DNA of 64,000 nt from Hymenobacter ginkgonis (GTDB lineage: Bacteria > Bacteroidota > Bacteroidia > Cytophagales > Hymenobacteraceae), in assembly GCF_009755225.1 (NCBI RefSeq), contig NZ_WQKZ01000010.1:1-64000 (forward strand), given 5' to 3'. The position numbers were made by a program, and so were the translations under genes. Below are positions 15,056 to 24,111 of this stretch, piece by piece. The notes beneath the pieces were generated by a model. The model saw only the letters and a list, made by a program, of their open reading frames with translations. It had not been told where the DNA came from and ran no database searches. Position 1 is the stretch's first letter. Each line of letters opens with the position of its first letter.

Positions 15056-17854
15056 ATGAGAAAAACGCTACTTACTCCTTTGTTCGTGGTTGCGGCCCTG
15101 GCTGCGCACGCACAAAAAATAACGGTTACGGGCCGGGTGCTGAGCACCACCGGCGAGGCCCAGCCGGGCGCCACCGTGCTGGAGCGCGGCACTACCAACG
15201 GCACGGCTACCAGCGCCGACGGGGACTTTACCCTAGCCGTGACGCCCGGCGCTACCCTCACGATTTCGGCCATCGGCTTTGCTACCCAGCAAATTGCGGT
15301 AGGCAGCCGCACCCGCATTGAAGTGCGCTTGGCTGCTTCGGCCACCGACATTGGCGACGTGGTAGTAACGGGCTCGCGCGCCGCCGAAGGCCGTTCCAAC
15401 ATCCTGACTACCGCACCGGTCGACGTTATTTCGGCCCGCGAAATCAAGGCTTTTGCCCAAACCGACGTGAGCCAGGTGCTAACGTACGCGGCGCCCTCGT
15501 TTCAGTCGTCGCGCCAGTCTATTTCGGATGGTACCGACTTTGTGGACCCGGCCAGCCTACGTGGCCTGGGCCCCGACCAGGTGCTGGTGCTCGTGAACGG
15601 CAAGCGCCGCCACACGTCGTCGCTGGTCAACATCAACGGCACGGTGGGCCGCGGCTCGGTGGGCACCGACTTGAACGTGATTCCGACGGCCAGCATCAAG
15701 CGCATTGAGGTGCTGCGCGATGGCGCGGCGGCCCTCTACGGCTCCGATGCCATTGCGGGCGTTATCAACATTCAGCTCAAAGACGACTCGACCGGCGTCA
15801 CCAGCACCGGCTACTACGGCCAAACCACCCAAAGCGATGGCAAAACCGAGCAGGCCGACATCAACATCGGTATCGGCCTGAACAAGCGCGGCTTCCTGGA
15901 TTTGAGCGGCCAGTTTATCAACCGCGGTTACACCAACCGCGCCTTCACCGACACTACCCCCCTCGTGTACCTCGGGGCCAATGGCGGCAACTACCCCGCC
16001 ACCGCCACTACCGAGCAAAGCCGCCGCGACCTGCGCGCCCAAGACGATGCCCTGGTGGCAGCCAACGGCTTCGACCGCAACGACTTGCGCGTGGGGCAGT
16101 CGGCCTCGCGCAACTATGGCGGCTACCTCAACGCCGGCTACCGTCTGGGTATGGGCTACGAAGTGTACCTGTCGGGTGGTGCCTCTTACCGGACGGGCCG
16201 CGGCTCGGGCTTCAACCGCCTACCCAGCCAGCCGACGCAGAGCGATTTGCAGCTTTTTGGCAACGGCTTTTTGCCCTTCATCAACACCACCATCTACGAC
16301 CAGTCGGCCATTTTGGGCTTGCGCAAAAGCTTTGGTGGCTTCGCGGCCGACCTCAGCAATACGTTTGGCCGCAACGAGCTGGCTTACAACGTAGATGGCT
16401 CCGTCAATGCCTCGCTGCCGACGAACCCGCTCAACCCTACCAGCTTCTACGCAGGGCGCCTGGCCTTTTTGCAAAACACCACCAACCTGGGCTTCTCGCG
16501 CCGCTTTACCGACCTCGGGCCGCTAGCCACACTAAACGTAGCCTTCGGCGGTGAATTTCGGGTAGATAACTTCCAGATTGGCCGCGGCGAATACGCCTCG
16601 TACATCAACGGCGGGCGCCTGTACAACGGGGCACCTACGGCCTCAGGCTCGCAAGTGTTCCCTGGCTACCAGCCACAGGATGAGGTGAATAAGTCGCGCA
16701 CCAACTTAGCCGGCTACGTTGACCTCGAAAGTGACCTCACCGAAAAGCTCCTTGTGCACGCTGCGGGCCGAGCCGAGCGCTACAGCGACTTTGGCGGCAA
16801 CGTAAGCGGCCAACTGGGCGCCCGTTTCAGCATTATTGATGCGCTAGCGCTGCGGGGCTCTATTGGCAACGGTTTCCGGGCGCCTTCCTTGCAGCAGCGC
16901 TACTTCACCAATACCAGCACGCAGTTTGTGAGCGGTGTCGCCAACCAGGTGCTCACCGTGAACAACGACAATCCCATCGTGCGCAACTCGTACGACGCCA
17001 CTGGCCAGCGTGGCTTTGGGGTAGAGCCCCTGAAGCAGGAGAAGTCGGCCAACTACAGCATTGGCCTCACGGCCAGCGCCGGGCGGCAGTTCACGCTCAC
17101 GGTTGATGCCTACCAGATTGACATCCGCGACCGTATTGTGCTGTCGGCGCAGTTTACGCGCACCAACCCACTGGTAAATACCATTCTGGGTACGCTGCCC
17201 GTGAGCCGCGTGCAGTTCTTCGCCAACGCCGTGAACACGCGCACCCAGGGCATCGACATCGTGGCCAACGAGCGCATTCCGCTGGGCGAGAAAAGCCGCC
17301 TGTTGCTGACGGCCGCCGCTAACTTCAACAAAACGGAGGTGCGCAGCTTCAACAGCTCGTCGAGCACCGTGAACGGTGACCAGACGGCCGGCACCAGCAA
17401 CCTGCAAAACACGCTCTTCGACCGCGCCCAGCGTACCCGCCTCGAAAGCGGCAACCCCCGCAGCAAAATTAACCTCGCGGCGGCCTACACCTACGGCATC
17501 TTCAGCATCGAAGCCCGCTCGGTGCGCTTTGGCGAAGTGAAAACGGCCGACGCCGACCCGGCCCGCGCCAACCTCGACCAGACTTTCTCGGCCAAGTGGA
17601 TTTCGGACTTGACTATCAGCGCGCAGTTCACTAAGCAGTTAGGCCTAACGGTGGGCGCCAACAACATCTTCAACGTGTATCCGGACAAGATTTATGTGGA
17701 CCCCCGCAACAACGCCAACAACTTCTCGGTCGACCCCAACCTGAGCTACAGCTCCAGCCTCGATAACTCGAACCGTGGCCGCTTCCTCTACAACGCCAAC
17801 CAGTTTGGTTTCAACGGCGCCTACTACTTCACGCGCCTGAACATCACGCTGTAA
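15056..17854 (+). CDS. TonB-dependent outer-membrane receptor
   Basis: A 932-residue protein with a signal peptide to about residue 20 (AAHAQ). Residues 22-95 form a carboxypeptidase-regulatory-like domain (VTGRVLSTTGEAQPGATVLE). Residues about 105-230 form the plug with SLRGLGPDQVLVLVNGKRRH and RIEVLRDGAAALYGSDAIAGVINI. The rest is the 22-strand barrel, with GFRAPSLQQRY and a final aromatic strand RLNITL. It would import a ligand across the outer membrane using TonB energy. There is no SusD partner next door, so the ligand is not suggested by context. The gene is single and followed by a clear terminator. Confidence 0.93.
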   Translation: MRKTLLTPLFVVAALAAHAQKITVTGRVLSTTGEAQPGATVLERGTTNGTATSADGDFTLAVTPGATLTISAIGFATQQIAVGSRTRIEVRLAASATDIGDVVVTGSRAAEGRSNILTTAPVDVISAREIKAFAQTDVSQVLTYAAPSFQSSRQSISDGTDFVDPASLRGLGPDQVLVLVNGKRRHTSSLVNINGTVGRGSVGTDLNVIPTASIKRIEVLRDGAAALYGSDAIAGVINIQLKDDSTGVTSTGYYGQTTQSDGKTEQADINIGIGLNKRGFLDLSGQFINRGYTNRAFTDTTPLVYLGANGGNYPATATTEQSRRDLRAQDDALVAANGFDRNDLRVGQSASRNYGGYLNAGYRLGMGYEVYLSGGASYRTGRGSGFNRLPSQPTQSDLQLFGNGFLPFINTTIYDQSAILGLRKSFGGFAADLSNTFGRNELAYNVDGSVNASLPTNPLNPTSFYAGRLAFLQNTTNLGFSRRFTDLGPLATLNVAFGGEFRVDNFQIGRGEYASYINGGRLYNGAPTASGSQVFPGYQPQDEVNKSRTNLAGYVDLESDLTEKLLVHAAGRAERYSDFGGNVSGQLGARFSIIDALALRGSIGNGFRAPSLQQRYFTNTSTQFVSGVANQVLTVNNDNPIVRNSYDATGQRGFGVEPLKQEKSANYSIGLTASAGRQFTLTVDAYQIDIRDRIVLSAQFTRTNPLVNTILGTLPVSRVQFFANAVNTRTQGIDIVANERIPLGEKSRLLLTAAANFNKTEVRSFNSSSSTVNGDQTAGTSNLQNTLFDRAQRTRLESGNPRSKINLAAAYTYGIFSIEARSVRFGEVKTADADPARANLDQTFSAKWISDLTISAQFTKQLGLTVGANNIFNVYPDKIYVDPRNNANNFSVDPNLSYSSSLDNSNRGRFLYNANQFGFNGAYYFTRLNITL

Positions 17855-17895
17855 GCTGTTAAAAGTTAGATAACCCCCTAAGCCTTCCTTTCCGC

Positions 17896-17932
17896 AAAAA
17901 GCCCGTCCCGAATTATTCGGGGCGGGCTTTTC
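17896..17932. terminator. Bidirectional terminator between convergent genes
   Basis: AAAAGCCCGTCCCGAA pairs with TTCGGGGCGGGCTTTT around a short TTA loop, giving a stem of about 16 bp with one G-T pair. It sits between the + receptor gene and the - surface-protein gene and can serve both. Confidence 0.9.
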
Positions 17933-17956
17933 ATTTTCAGCGGGGGTAGGGCGGTG

Positions 17957-19384
17957 CTAATTGGCAGCGCGCAACAGGCGGGCCAGCAGCCGGCCGTCGG
18001 CGCCGCGAGCCACGTACAGGCCCGCCGGCAGGGTAGGGGCCGGCGCCCACACCACGTGGCCATCGGCGGGGCAATTGAACCGCGCTACCACCCGGCCCAA
18101 TTCATCACAGATGGTAATAGCCTGTGAGCCAATTGCCTGAAACTGCACCTGCTCGTGGAAAGGCATCGGGAACGCGGCTGTTGCGGCCGAGAAGGGGGGT
18201 AGGGTGGCCAGTACCTGCGTCGTTACCAGGAAGGAAATAGTTTGCTCCTCGCTGGCTACGGGGCAGCCATTGTCCAGCACGGCCACGGTAGCGGTGTAGC
18301 GGCCCAGCGGCAGAGTAGCGGGCACCTGCCAGGTTAGCTGGGCCTGGTTGGCGCCGGTTGTGGCCAGGCTGAAGCCCGGAATAACATCGGGCGCCTGGCT
18401 GGCAAAGCGCAACGTTTGGCCGGCATCGGGGTCGGTAGCGCTCAGTTTCAAGGTCACCGTTTGGCCCGGCTGCACCCGAAGCAGCTGCTCCACCGGCTGG
18501 GGGGTAGTAGCGGCGTTGAGCGTGAGGCTGGTAAAATGCGGGTTAGCATTGGCTGCGTCGAAGGCCAAGTACGTAATGTCGCGGGTGACGTAGCCGACTT
18601 GCTGCCAGCGGCCATTCACTTGCCGGTACTCGCTCACGCGGGCGGCCATGGCGTAGCGTCCCTGCTGCACCGAGCCCGCCTGCGCTACGAGTGCACCCGT
18701 AGCCGCATTCAGTTGGAAATGAGGGGATAGCAGCGCGCCAGGAATGGGCGCGCCGCACTGATTGGCCGGCTGAATACCCTGCTGCGGATACACGAAGCTG
18801 TACACCAGCGAGTCTCCCTCAACGTCGAATGCACTAAAGCTGTAGCGCTGCGCTTGGCTACCGCAGAGGTAGGGTAGGAGCGTCGATAAAAATTTAGGAG
18901 ACGAGTTTTGCGCTACCAGCGAGTTATCCAAGAAGGCGCTCACGTAGGCGCTGGTGTTGACGGAGTTAACGAGGTTGCGGATGTTGGCCGCCCGGTTTTC
19001 GCTGTTCACGCTCAGCGTCCATTGGCCGCGGGGCAAGTCCACATCGGTTTCGAAGGTGTACACATTATACGCGTAGGCCGGCGCGGTAGGGCAGCCTAGC
19101 GAGTAGAGCGACGTAGCCTGGTTGCGAAGAACGGTGCGCGTGAAGGCGCCCGTGGTGGCACAGCCATTGGGGGCGCACGTCAAGAGTATTTCAAACTGGT
19201 CAACTCCATTAATATCCCGGTAAAGAATGACTTTTACGCGGTAGCGCGGCACGCCCGGCGTAGTGGAGGCGATGGGCGTGTAAGTCAGCTCCTGCCCTAC
19301 CACGTGCGAGGCGTGGGCGGCGAGCAGCGTGCCCAGCCAGAGCAACAAAATGGCTAAGCTGCGAAAATATATAAGTGGGCGCAT
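17957..19384 (-). CDS. Secreted surface protein with T9SS-type C-terminal sorting domain
   Basis: A 475-residue protein with a signal peptide ending at ALLAAHA-S (about residue 25). The mature part opens with SHVVGQELTYTPI, the start seen in a large Bacteroidota family of gliding/adhesion-associated surface proteins, followed by Ig-like beta domains with a Cys pair (TCAPNGCAT). About residues 290-385 look like a cadherin-like module (SATDPDAGQTLRFA). The last 75 residues (FPMPFHEQVQFQA, LGRVVARF, LPAGLYVARG, a final LLR) fit a type-A C-terminal domain that targets cargo to the type IX secretion machine. The machine component SprA lies in the same window. Confidence 0.75.
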   Translation of the reverse strand: MRPLIYFRSLAILLLWLGTLLAAHASHVVGQELTYTPIASTTPGVPRYRVKVILYRDINGVDQFEILLTCAPNGCATTGAFTRTVLRNQATSLYSLGCPTAPAYAYNVYTFETDVDLPRGQWTLSVNSENRAANIRNLVNSVNTSAYVSAFLDNSLVAQNSSPKFLSTLLPYLCGSQAQRYSFSAFDVEGDSLVYSFVYPQQGIQPANQCGAPIPGALLSPHFQLNAATGALVAQAGSVQQGRYAMAARVSEYRQVNGRWQQVGYVTRDITYLAFDAANANPHFTSLTLNAATTPQPVEQLLRVQPGQTVTLKLSATDPDAGQTLRFASQAPDVIPGFSLATTGANQAQLTWQVPATLPLGRYTATVAVLDNGCPVASEEQTISFLVTTQVLATLPPFSAATAAFPMPFHEQVQFQAIGSQAITICDELGRVVARFNCPADGHVVWAPAPTLPAGLYVARGADGRLLARLLRAAN

Positions 19385-19431
19385 AAGGGGTAGGGAAAGC
19401 AGAAGTTAGTGCTTGACTACTAAGTAGCTAA

Positions 19432-19453
19432 TATACTAGTGTAAGTATACTAG
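19432..19453. promoter_or_regulatory. TATACTAG direct repeat in an intergenic gap
   Basis: TATACTAG occurs at 19432-19439 and 19446-19453, 14 bp apart start to start, in the AT-rich 91-bp gap upstream of the surface-protein gene on the minus strand and just after the OmpA gene. It could be an operator or promoter part; there is no direct proof. Confidence 0.35.
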
Positions 19454-19475
19454 CGCAAACCCTACCCCCCGCCTG

Positions 19476-20477
19476 CTACTTGCCGTTCTTGGCGCCGCTG
19501 TTGCCGTCCAAAATCTGGAAAAGCTCGTCGAGCTTCGGCGTGAGAATAATCTCGGTGCGGCGGTTGATTGCCTTGTTTTGAGGTGTGTCGTTGGCGGCTA
19601 CGGGCACGTACTGCGAGCGGCCCGAGGCCGTAATGCGGCTCGGCTCGACGCCCGCCGAGGTGAGCAGACGGGCAATATCGGTAGCGCGCAGCGCGCTCAG
19701 GTCCCAGTTGTCCTGGATGCCGCCGGTGGGGCGCATGGGCACGTTGTCGGTGTGGCCCTCCACTACTACGTTCACATCTTTCTGCTCTTGCAGCACGGTA
19801 GCCAGCTTTTTGAGGGCTTCCTGGCCTTTGGGGTCCACTTTGGTAGAGCCCGATTTGAAGAGCAATTGCTCGGAGAGCGACACGTATACTTTGCCGTCCT
19901 TGAGCTTCACCTGCAAGTCGCTCGAATTGAAGCTGAGCAGCGCCTTGCTCACGCGGGCCTTGAGGTCGTTCACGGCCTTGTCCTTATCGGCCAGCGCCTG
20001 GGTAAGCTCCGTAAGCTTAGCCTCGCGGGTGGCCAGCTCGGCCTTAGATTTTTGCAGGCTCACGTCGAGCGCGCCTAGTTCGGCCTCGCGGGTAGCGAGG
20101 TCTTTGGCCAGCTTGCCGTAGTCGTTGTTGCGGTCGGCGAGGGCGCGGTCACTGTTTTTGAGCAGCTTATCGTAGCTGTCGGTGAGCTGGGTATAAAGCA
20201 CGCGGGTGCGGCGCAGGGCGTTGCCCGTCTGGGTCGAGTCGTTGATGAGGCGCTTCTGGTCGAGGCGCAGTTCGGCGAGGGCGTCGTTGGCTTTTTGCAG
20301 GTCGGCCTTGGCTTGGCGGGTTTGCGCTTCGGCGGCGGTGCGGGCCTGGGCTTCCGTCTGCTGGCGAGCTTGGAGGTCGTCGTAGCGCTTGGCTGTCACG
20401 CAGCTAGTGAGGGCCACGGGGGCCACCAGCAAGGCTAGGCTCAGCAAAGAGGGGTAGGAGCGAATAGTACGTTTCAC
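19476..20477 (-). CDS. OmpA-family lipoprotein with coiled-coil linker
   Basis: A 333-residue protein. The N-terminus ends in LTSC, a lipobox with Cys at about residue 26. Residues 30-185 form an Ala/Lys/Glu/Gln-rich coiled coil, and residues about 200-320 form an OmpA/MotB peptidoglycan-binding domain: LLFKSGSTKVDPKG, VVVEGHTDNVPM, then NWDLSALRAT and NRRTEIILTP. It would link the outer membrane to the cell wall. The HTDN and NRR motifs are intact. The paralogues at 22721 and 24112 differ by carrying a glycine zipper instead of the coiled coil. Confidence 0.9.
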   Translation of the reverse strand: MKRTIRSYPSLLSLALLVAPVALTSCVTAKRYDDLQARQQTEAQARTAAEAQTRQAKADLQKANDALAELRLDQKRLINDSTQTGNALRRTRVLYTQLTDSYDKLLKNSDRALADRNNDYGKLAKDLATREAELGALDVSLQKSKAELATREAKLTELTQALADKDKAVNDLKARVSKALLSFNSSDLQVKLKDGKVYVSLSEQLLFKSGSTKVDPKGQEALKKLATVLQEQKDVNVVVEGHTDNVPMRPTGGIQDNWDLSALRATDIARLLTSAGVEPSRITASGRSQYVPVAANDTPQNKAINRRTEIILTPKLDELFQILDGNSGAKNGK

Positions 20478-20560
20478 AGAAAATAACCGATAAACCCGGC
20501 CGTATAATTGAACGGGCCAAGTTACGGCCGAGCCTTCCAGCCGCCAAACAGCCCTGGCCT

Positions 20561-20568
20561 TACCTTTG
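20561..20568 (+). promoter_or_regulatory. Bacteroidota -7 promoter element of fbaB
   Basis: TACCTTTG matches TAnnTTTG exactly and ends 27 bp before the ATG. The -33 TTTG is not evident. Confidence 0.55.
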
Positions 20569-20595
20569 CCCAGTCCCCACCTACTTCCTTCGCTT

Positions 20596-21642
20596 ATGGC
20601 CGCCTACCCCCTCACTGCCGAAACCGAAGCCCTGCTGCATTACCAGTGCCGCACTATTGGCCAGGAAATACTGCACTTGCCGGGCCCCGACTTTATCGAC
20701 CGCTGCTTTGTGCCGGGTAGCCGCTCGCCGCAAGTGCTGCGGGCGTTGGGGGCACTGTATGGCCACGGCCGGCTAGCTGGCACTGGCTACCTCAGCATCC
20801 TGCCCGTCGACCAGGGCATCGAGCACACGGCGGGCGCGTCTTTCGGGGCTAATCCACAGTATTTCGACCCCGAAAATATCCTGAAGCTGGCCGTAGAAGG
20901 CGGCTGCAACGCCGTCGCTACCACCTTCGGTACGTTTGAGGCGGTGGCGCGGCGCTACGCCCATAAAATTCCGTTTGTGGTGAAAATCAACCACAACGAG
21001 TTGCTGACTTACCCCAATACCTTCGACCAGGTTCTCTTTGGCTCGGTGCGCCAGGCCTGGGACCTGGGCGCTACGGCCGTGGGCGCCACCATCTACTTCG
21101 GCTCGGAAGAAGGCGACCGCCAACTCGTCGAGATTGCGGCGGCTTTCGAAGAGGCGCACCGCCTGGGCATGGCCACCGTGCTGTGGTGCTACCTGCGCAA
21201 CAACGCCTTCAAAACCAGCGCCGCCGACTACCACCTAGCCGCCGACCTCACGGGCCAAGCCAACCACTTGGGCGTCACCATCGGGGCGGACATCATCAAG
21301 CAAAAAATGCCCGAAAACAACGGCGGCTTTCCGGCCCTGCACTTCGGCAAAACCAGCCCGGCCATGTACGAGCAGCTCAGCAGCGACCACCCCATTGATA
21401 TGGTGCGCTACCAGGTGCTCAACTGCTACGCCGGGCGCGTGGGCCTGCTCAACTCGGGCGGCGAAAGCCTGGGCGCCGGCGACCTCGATGCCGTGGTGCG
21501 CGCGGCCATCATCAACAAACGCGCCGGCGGGCAGGGGCTCATCGTGGGGCGCAAGTCATTTCAGCGGCCCATGGCCGAGGGTGTGGCCCTGTTGCACGCT
21601 ATTCAGGACGTGTACCTGGATGCCGCCGTGGGCCTCGCGTAA
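20596..21642 (+). CDS. fbaB: Class I fructose-bisphosphate aldolase (FbaB/DhnA type)
   Basis: A 348-residue aldolase that splits fructose 1,6-bisphosphate into dihydroxyacetone phosphate and glyceraldehyde 3-phosphate, or runs in reverse in gluconeogenesis. Marks of the archaeal-type class I family include ILPVDQGIEHTAG near residue 70, FVVKINHNELLTYP near 130, TVLWCYLRNN, and the Schiff-base region GADIIKQKMPENNGG near residue 235, with a phosphate-binding end (RAGGQGLIVGRKSF). ATG 20596 is chosen over a TTG at 20566 that lies within the promoter box. It is followed by a GGGGTAGGG copy and by accD. Confidence 0.9.
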   Translation: MAAYPLTAETEALLHYQCRTIGQEILHLPGPDFIDRCFVPGSRSPQVLRALGALYGHGRLAGTGYLSILPVDQGIEHTAGASFGANPQYFDPENILKLAVEGGCNAVATTFGTFEAVARRYAHKIPFVVKINHNELLTYPNTFDQVLFGSVRQAWDLGATAVGATIYFGSEEGDRQLVEIAAAFEEAHRLGMATVLWCYLRNNAFKTSAADYHLAADLTGQANHLGVTIGADIIKQKMPENNGGFPALHFGKTSPAMYEQLSSDHPIDMVRYQVLNCYAGRVGLLNSGGESLGAGDLDAVVRAAIINKRAGGQGLIVGRKSFQRPMAEGVALLHAIQDVYLDAAVGLA

Positions 21643-21682
21643 GAAGTAGGGGGTAGGGCACGGCTGCTTGCCGGCTACCGCT

Positions 21683-21690
21683 TATTTTTG
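21683..21690 (+). promoter_or_regulatory. Bacteroidota -7 promoter element of accD
   Basis: TATTTTTG matches TAnnTTTG. It lies 64 bp before the accD ATG, leaving a leader of about 58 nt. Confidence 0.5.
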
Positions 21691-21754
21691 TCGTCCAATT
21701 CTACTCATCAATAAAGCGTGCGGCTCGTAGCCAGCAGCTTGCAGCTTCATCCTA

Positions 21755-22600
21755 ATGGCTTGGTTCCGGCGCGAAGAAAAGGGCATTAACACGCCCACCG
21801 AACAGAAAAAAGAAACTCCGGATGGCCTCTGGTACAAGTGCCCCGAGTGTAAAACGGTGGTGACGATGGCCGAGCACAAACGCCTGCACTACGTGTGCGG
21901 CAACTGTGGCCACCACGACCGCATCGACGCGGCCACGTATTTCGACGTGTTGTTCGACGAGGGTAAATTTGAGGAGCTCGACGCCAACCTTACCTCCGGC
22001 GACCCGCTGCACTTCACCGATACCAAGGCCTACCCCCAGCGCGTGGCGGCCACCGAAAAAAGCACCGGCCTGAAAGACGCCGTGCGCACGGCCCACGGCC
22101 TGAGCGCCGGCCAGCCGCTGGTAGTGGCGGCCATGGACTTCAAGTTTATTGGCGGCTCGATGGGCTCGGTGGTGGGCGAAAAAATAGCCCGCGCCATCGA
22201 CTATGCCCGCCAAAACCGCGTGCCGTTTCTGATGATTTCGCGCTCGGGCGGCGCCCGCATGATGGAGGCCGGCTACTCGCTGATGCAAATGGCTAAAACC
22301 TCGGCCAAGCTGGCGCTGCTCGCCGAAGCCGGCGTGCCCTACGTGAGCCTGCTGACCGACCCCACCACGGGCGGCGTCACGGCGTCGTTTGCCATGCTCG
22401 GCGATTTTAACATTGCCGAGCCGGGCGCGCTCATTGGCTTTGCCGGCCCGCGCGTCATCAAAGAAACCATCGGCAAAGACTTGCCCAAGGGCTTCCAAAG
22501 CGCTGAGTTTGTGCTTGAGCACGGCTTCCTCGATTTCATCGTCGACCGCCGAGAACTCAAGCAGCGCCTGGCCGACTTGCTGGGCATGCTCCAAAAGTAG
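21755..22600 (+). CDS. accD: Acetyl-CoA carboxylase carboxyltransferase subunit beta
   Basis: A 281-residue subunit that, with AccA, moves the carboxyl group from biotin to acetyl-CoA to make malonyl-CoA, the first step of fatty-acid synthesis. The N-terminal zinc ribbon has Cys29, Cys32, Cys48 and Cys51. The crotonase-like body contains FIGGSMGSVVGEKIARA, ISRSGGARMMEAG, LTDPTTGGVTASFAMLGD and GFAGPRVIKETIG. Length and motif order are typical. It is encoded alone here, without accA next to it, and ends 35 bp before a terminator. Confidence 0.96.
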   Translation: MAWFRREEKGINTPTEQKKETPDGLWYKCPECKTVVTMAEHKRLHYVCGNCGHHDRIDAATYFDVLFDEGKFEELDANLTSGDPLHFTDTKAYPQRVAATEKSTGLKDAVRTAHGLSAGQPLVVAAMDFKFIGGSMGSVVGEKIARAIDYARQNRVPFLMISRSGGARMMEAGYSLMQMAKTSAKLALLAEAGVPYVSLLTDPTTGGVTASFAMLGDFNIAEPGALIGFAGPRVIKETIGKDLPKGFQSAEFVLEHGFLDFIVDRRELKQRLADLLGMLQK

Positions 22601-22634
22601 GGGTAGGGAAAACGCCACTTGGCACGACTTTGGG

Positions 22635-22666
22635 AAAGCCCGTTCTGACAACCGGAACGGGCTTTT
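22635..22666 (+). terminator. Terminator after accD
   Basis: AAAGCCCGTTC pairs with GAACGGGCTTT, extendable through TG/CG to a 5-base loop, followed by a T run. Confidence 0.85.
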
Positions 22667-22720
22667 GCGTATAAGGTCCCGTTGGCGTTGCCACCTATTT
22701 CACCAATTCTTCAGAATAAA

Positions 22721-23464
22721 ATGACTACTTCCAAATCTTTTCTGGCTGTGCTGCTGGCCTTTGTGATGCTGCTGGGCTCGTGCGCTTCATCGCGCCAAAC
22801 CACCACGCAGCCCGACCTGTCGAGCAACAACGGCACCGGCCAGCGCAAAGACGGCATGAATAAAACGACCAAAGGCGGCCTGCTGGGTGCTGGCGGTGGC
22901 GCCGTAGCTGGCGCCGTGCTGGGCCGCCTCATTGGCGGCAAGGGCGGCACGGCTGCGGGCGCTATTCTGGGTGCGGCCGTGGGCGGCGGCGCGGGTGCCC
23001 TCATCGGCCGCAAAATGGATAAGCAGGCGCAGGAACTGCAGCGCGATATGGCCAACGCCAAGGTAGAGCGCGTGGGGGAGGGCATCAAAATCACCTTCGA
23101 CTCGGGCATTTTGTTTGACACCAACAGCGCCGCATTGCGCGCCACCTCGCAGTCCGACATCTCGAAGCTGGCCGCTACCCTCCAAAAATACCCCGACACC
23201 AACGTGCTCGTAGAAGGCCACACCGACAACACCGGCACCGACGCTATTAACCAGCCGCTGAGCGAAAACCGCGCGCAGTCGGTGGCCAGTAGCCTTACTG
23301 CACAAGGCGTTGCCACCAGCCGCATCAGCACCAAAGGCTATGGCTCGACCCAGCCCGTGGCCGACAACTCGACTGTGGAAGGCAAGCAGGCCAACCGCCG
23401 CGTGGAGGTAGCCATCTACGCCAACGAAAAAATGAAGAAAGCTGCCGAAGCTGGCACGCTATAG
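22721..23464 (+). CDS. OmpA-family lipoprotein with glycine-zipper region (first paralogue)
   Basis: A 247-residue protein. The signal peptide ends in LLGSC (Cys at about 21). A short polar linker leads to a glycine zipper at about residues 50-100 (GGLLGAGGGAVAGAVLG, GAILGAAVGGGAGALIG), then the OmpA domain at about 125-235 with GILFDTNSAAL, VLVEGHTDNTG, NQPLSENRAQSV and NRRVEVAIYAN. It probably sits in the outer membrane and binds peptidoglycan, with the zipper packing within the membrane or self-associating. ATG 22721 is used because the upstream ATG at 22682 adds 13 residues ahead of the signal. Confidence 0.88.
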   Translation: MTTSKSFLAVLLAFVMLLGSCASSRQTTTQPDLSSNNGTGQRKDGMNKTTKGGLLGAGGGAVAGAVLGRLIGGKGGTAAGAILGAAVGGGAGALIGRKMDKQAQELQRDMANAKVERVGEGIKITFDSGILFDTNSAALRATSQSDISKLAATLQKYPDTNVLVEGHTDNTGTDAINQPLSENRAQSVASSLTAQGVATSRISTKGYGSTQPVADNSTVEGKQANRRVEVAIYANEKMKKAAEAGTL

Positions 23465-23489
23465 CCCTAGCTAATTAGCTAGCTATGAG

Positions 23490-23521
23490 AGCCCGGGGCG
23501 CCTGTCGCCTCGGGCTTTTTT
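23490..23521 (+). terminator. Terminator after first OmpA/glycine-zipper gene
   Basis: AGCCCGGGGCG pairs with CGCCTCGGGCT (one G-T pair), loop CCTGT, followed by six T. Confidence 0.88.
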
Positions 23522-23613
23522 GGGGGCTTACCGGTAACCCCGCTGCCTACCCCTGCGTTAAAAACCAACTGGCGGTTCTGCCGCTCCTCTTTTCTTCCGT
23601 ACATTCTTTAGAC

Positions 23614-23892
23614 ATGAAAATCTTCTCAAGAATATTCGTTTTACTGCTGACCTTTTTTGTATTAGGCAGCACAGTTGCCCAAGCCCAGGATAAGCCCAAG
23701 GGCTGGAGCCGCAAGGCTAAAGGTGCCGCCATTGGCGGCGGCGGTGGGGCCGTAGTAGGCGGCCTGCTAGGCGGCGGCAAAGGCGCCCTCATTGGCGCTG
23801 GCGCGGGTGTGGTAGGTGGTGGCCTGGTAGGCCGCAACCAGGATAAAAAGAAAGACCCAGTTCGCTACAATAACTACCGCAACAAGAAATAG
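23614..23892 (+). CDS. Small secreted glycine-zipper protein
   Basis: A 92-residue protein with a signal peptide (MKIFSRIFVLLLTFFVLGSTVAQA) and a mature part of about 68 residues. That part is a basic stretch (KPKGWSRKAK), a long glycine zipper (AAIGGGGGAVVGGLLGGGKGALIGAGAGVVGGGLVG), and a charged tail ending RNKK. It resembles the zipper part of its two OmpA neighbours without the OmpA domain. The function is unknown; a membrane-packing or oligomerising role is inference. ATG 23614 is chosen because the frame upstream overlaps a terminator. It has its own terminator. Confidence 0.75.
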   Translation: MKIFSRIFVLLLTFFVLGSTVAQAQDKPKGWSRKAKGAAIGGGGGAVVGGLLGGGKGALIGAGAGVVGGGLVGRNQDKKKDPVRYNNYRNKK

Positions 23893-23935
23893 CAGGCGCT
23901 CTGGCCTTTTTGCTAGGCAGCATTGCTCAATGAAG

Positions 23936-23963
23936 AAAAGCCCGGCCTTAGTCGGGCTTTTTT
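23936..23963 (+). terminator. Terminator after small glycine-zipper gene
   Basis: AAAAGCCCG pairs with CGGGCTTTT (loop of about 8 bases), followed by six T. Confidence 0.85.
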
Positions 23964-24111
23964 ATGCCTAGCCAAGAGCCAAAAATGTTGGTCCAGAAAA
24001 AGGAGCCCTACCCGTCGGGGTTTGGCAAGGTGGTTGTACTATGCCGTACTTGCCGGCTCATTGCTGCCCAGGGGGGTAGCCGGCAGTTTCTTTTTTTCAA
24101 TTTATTCCTCC

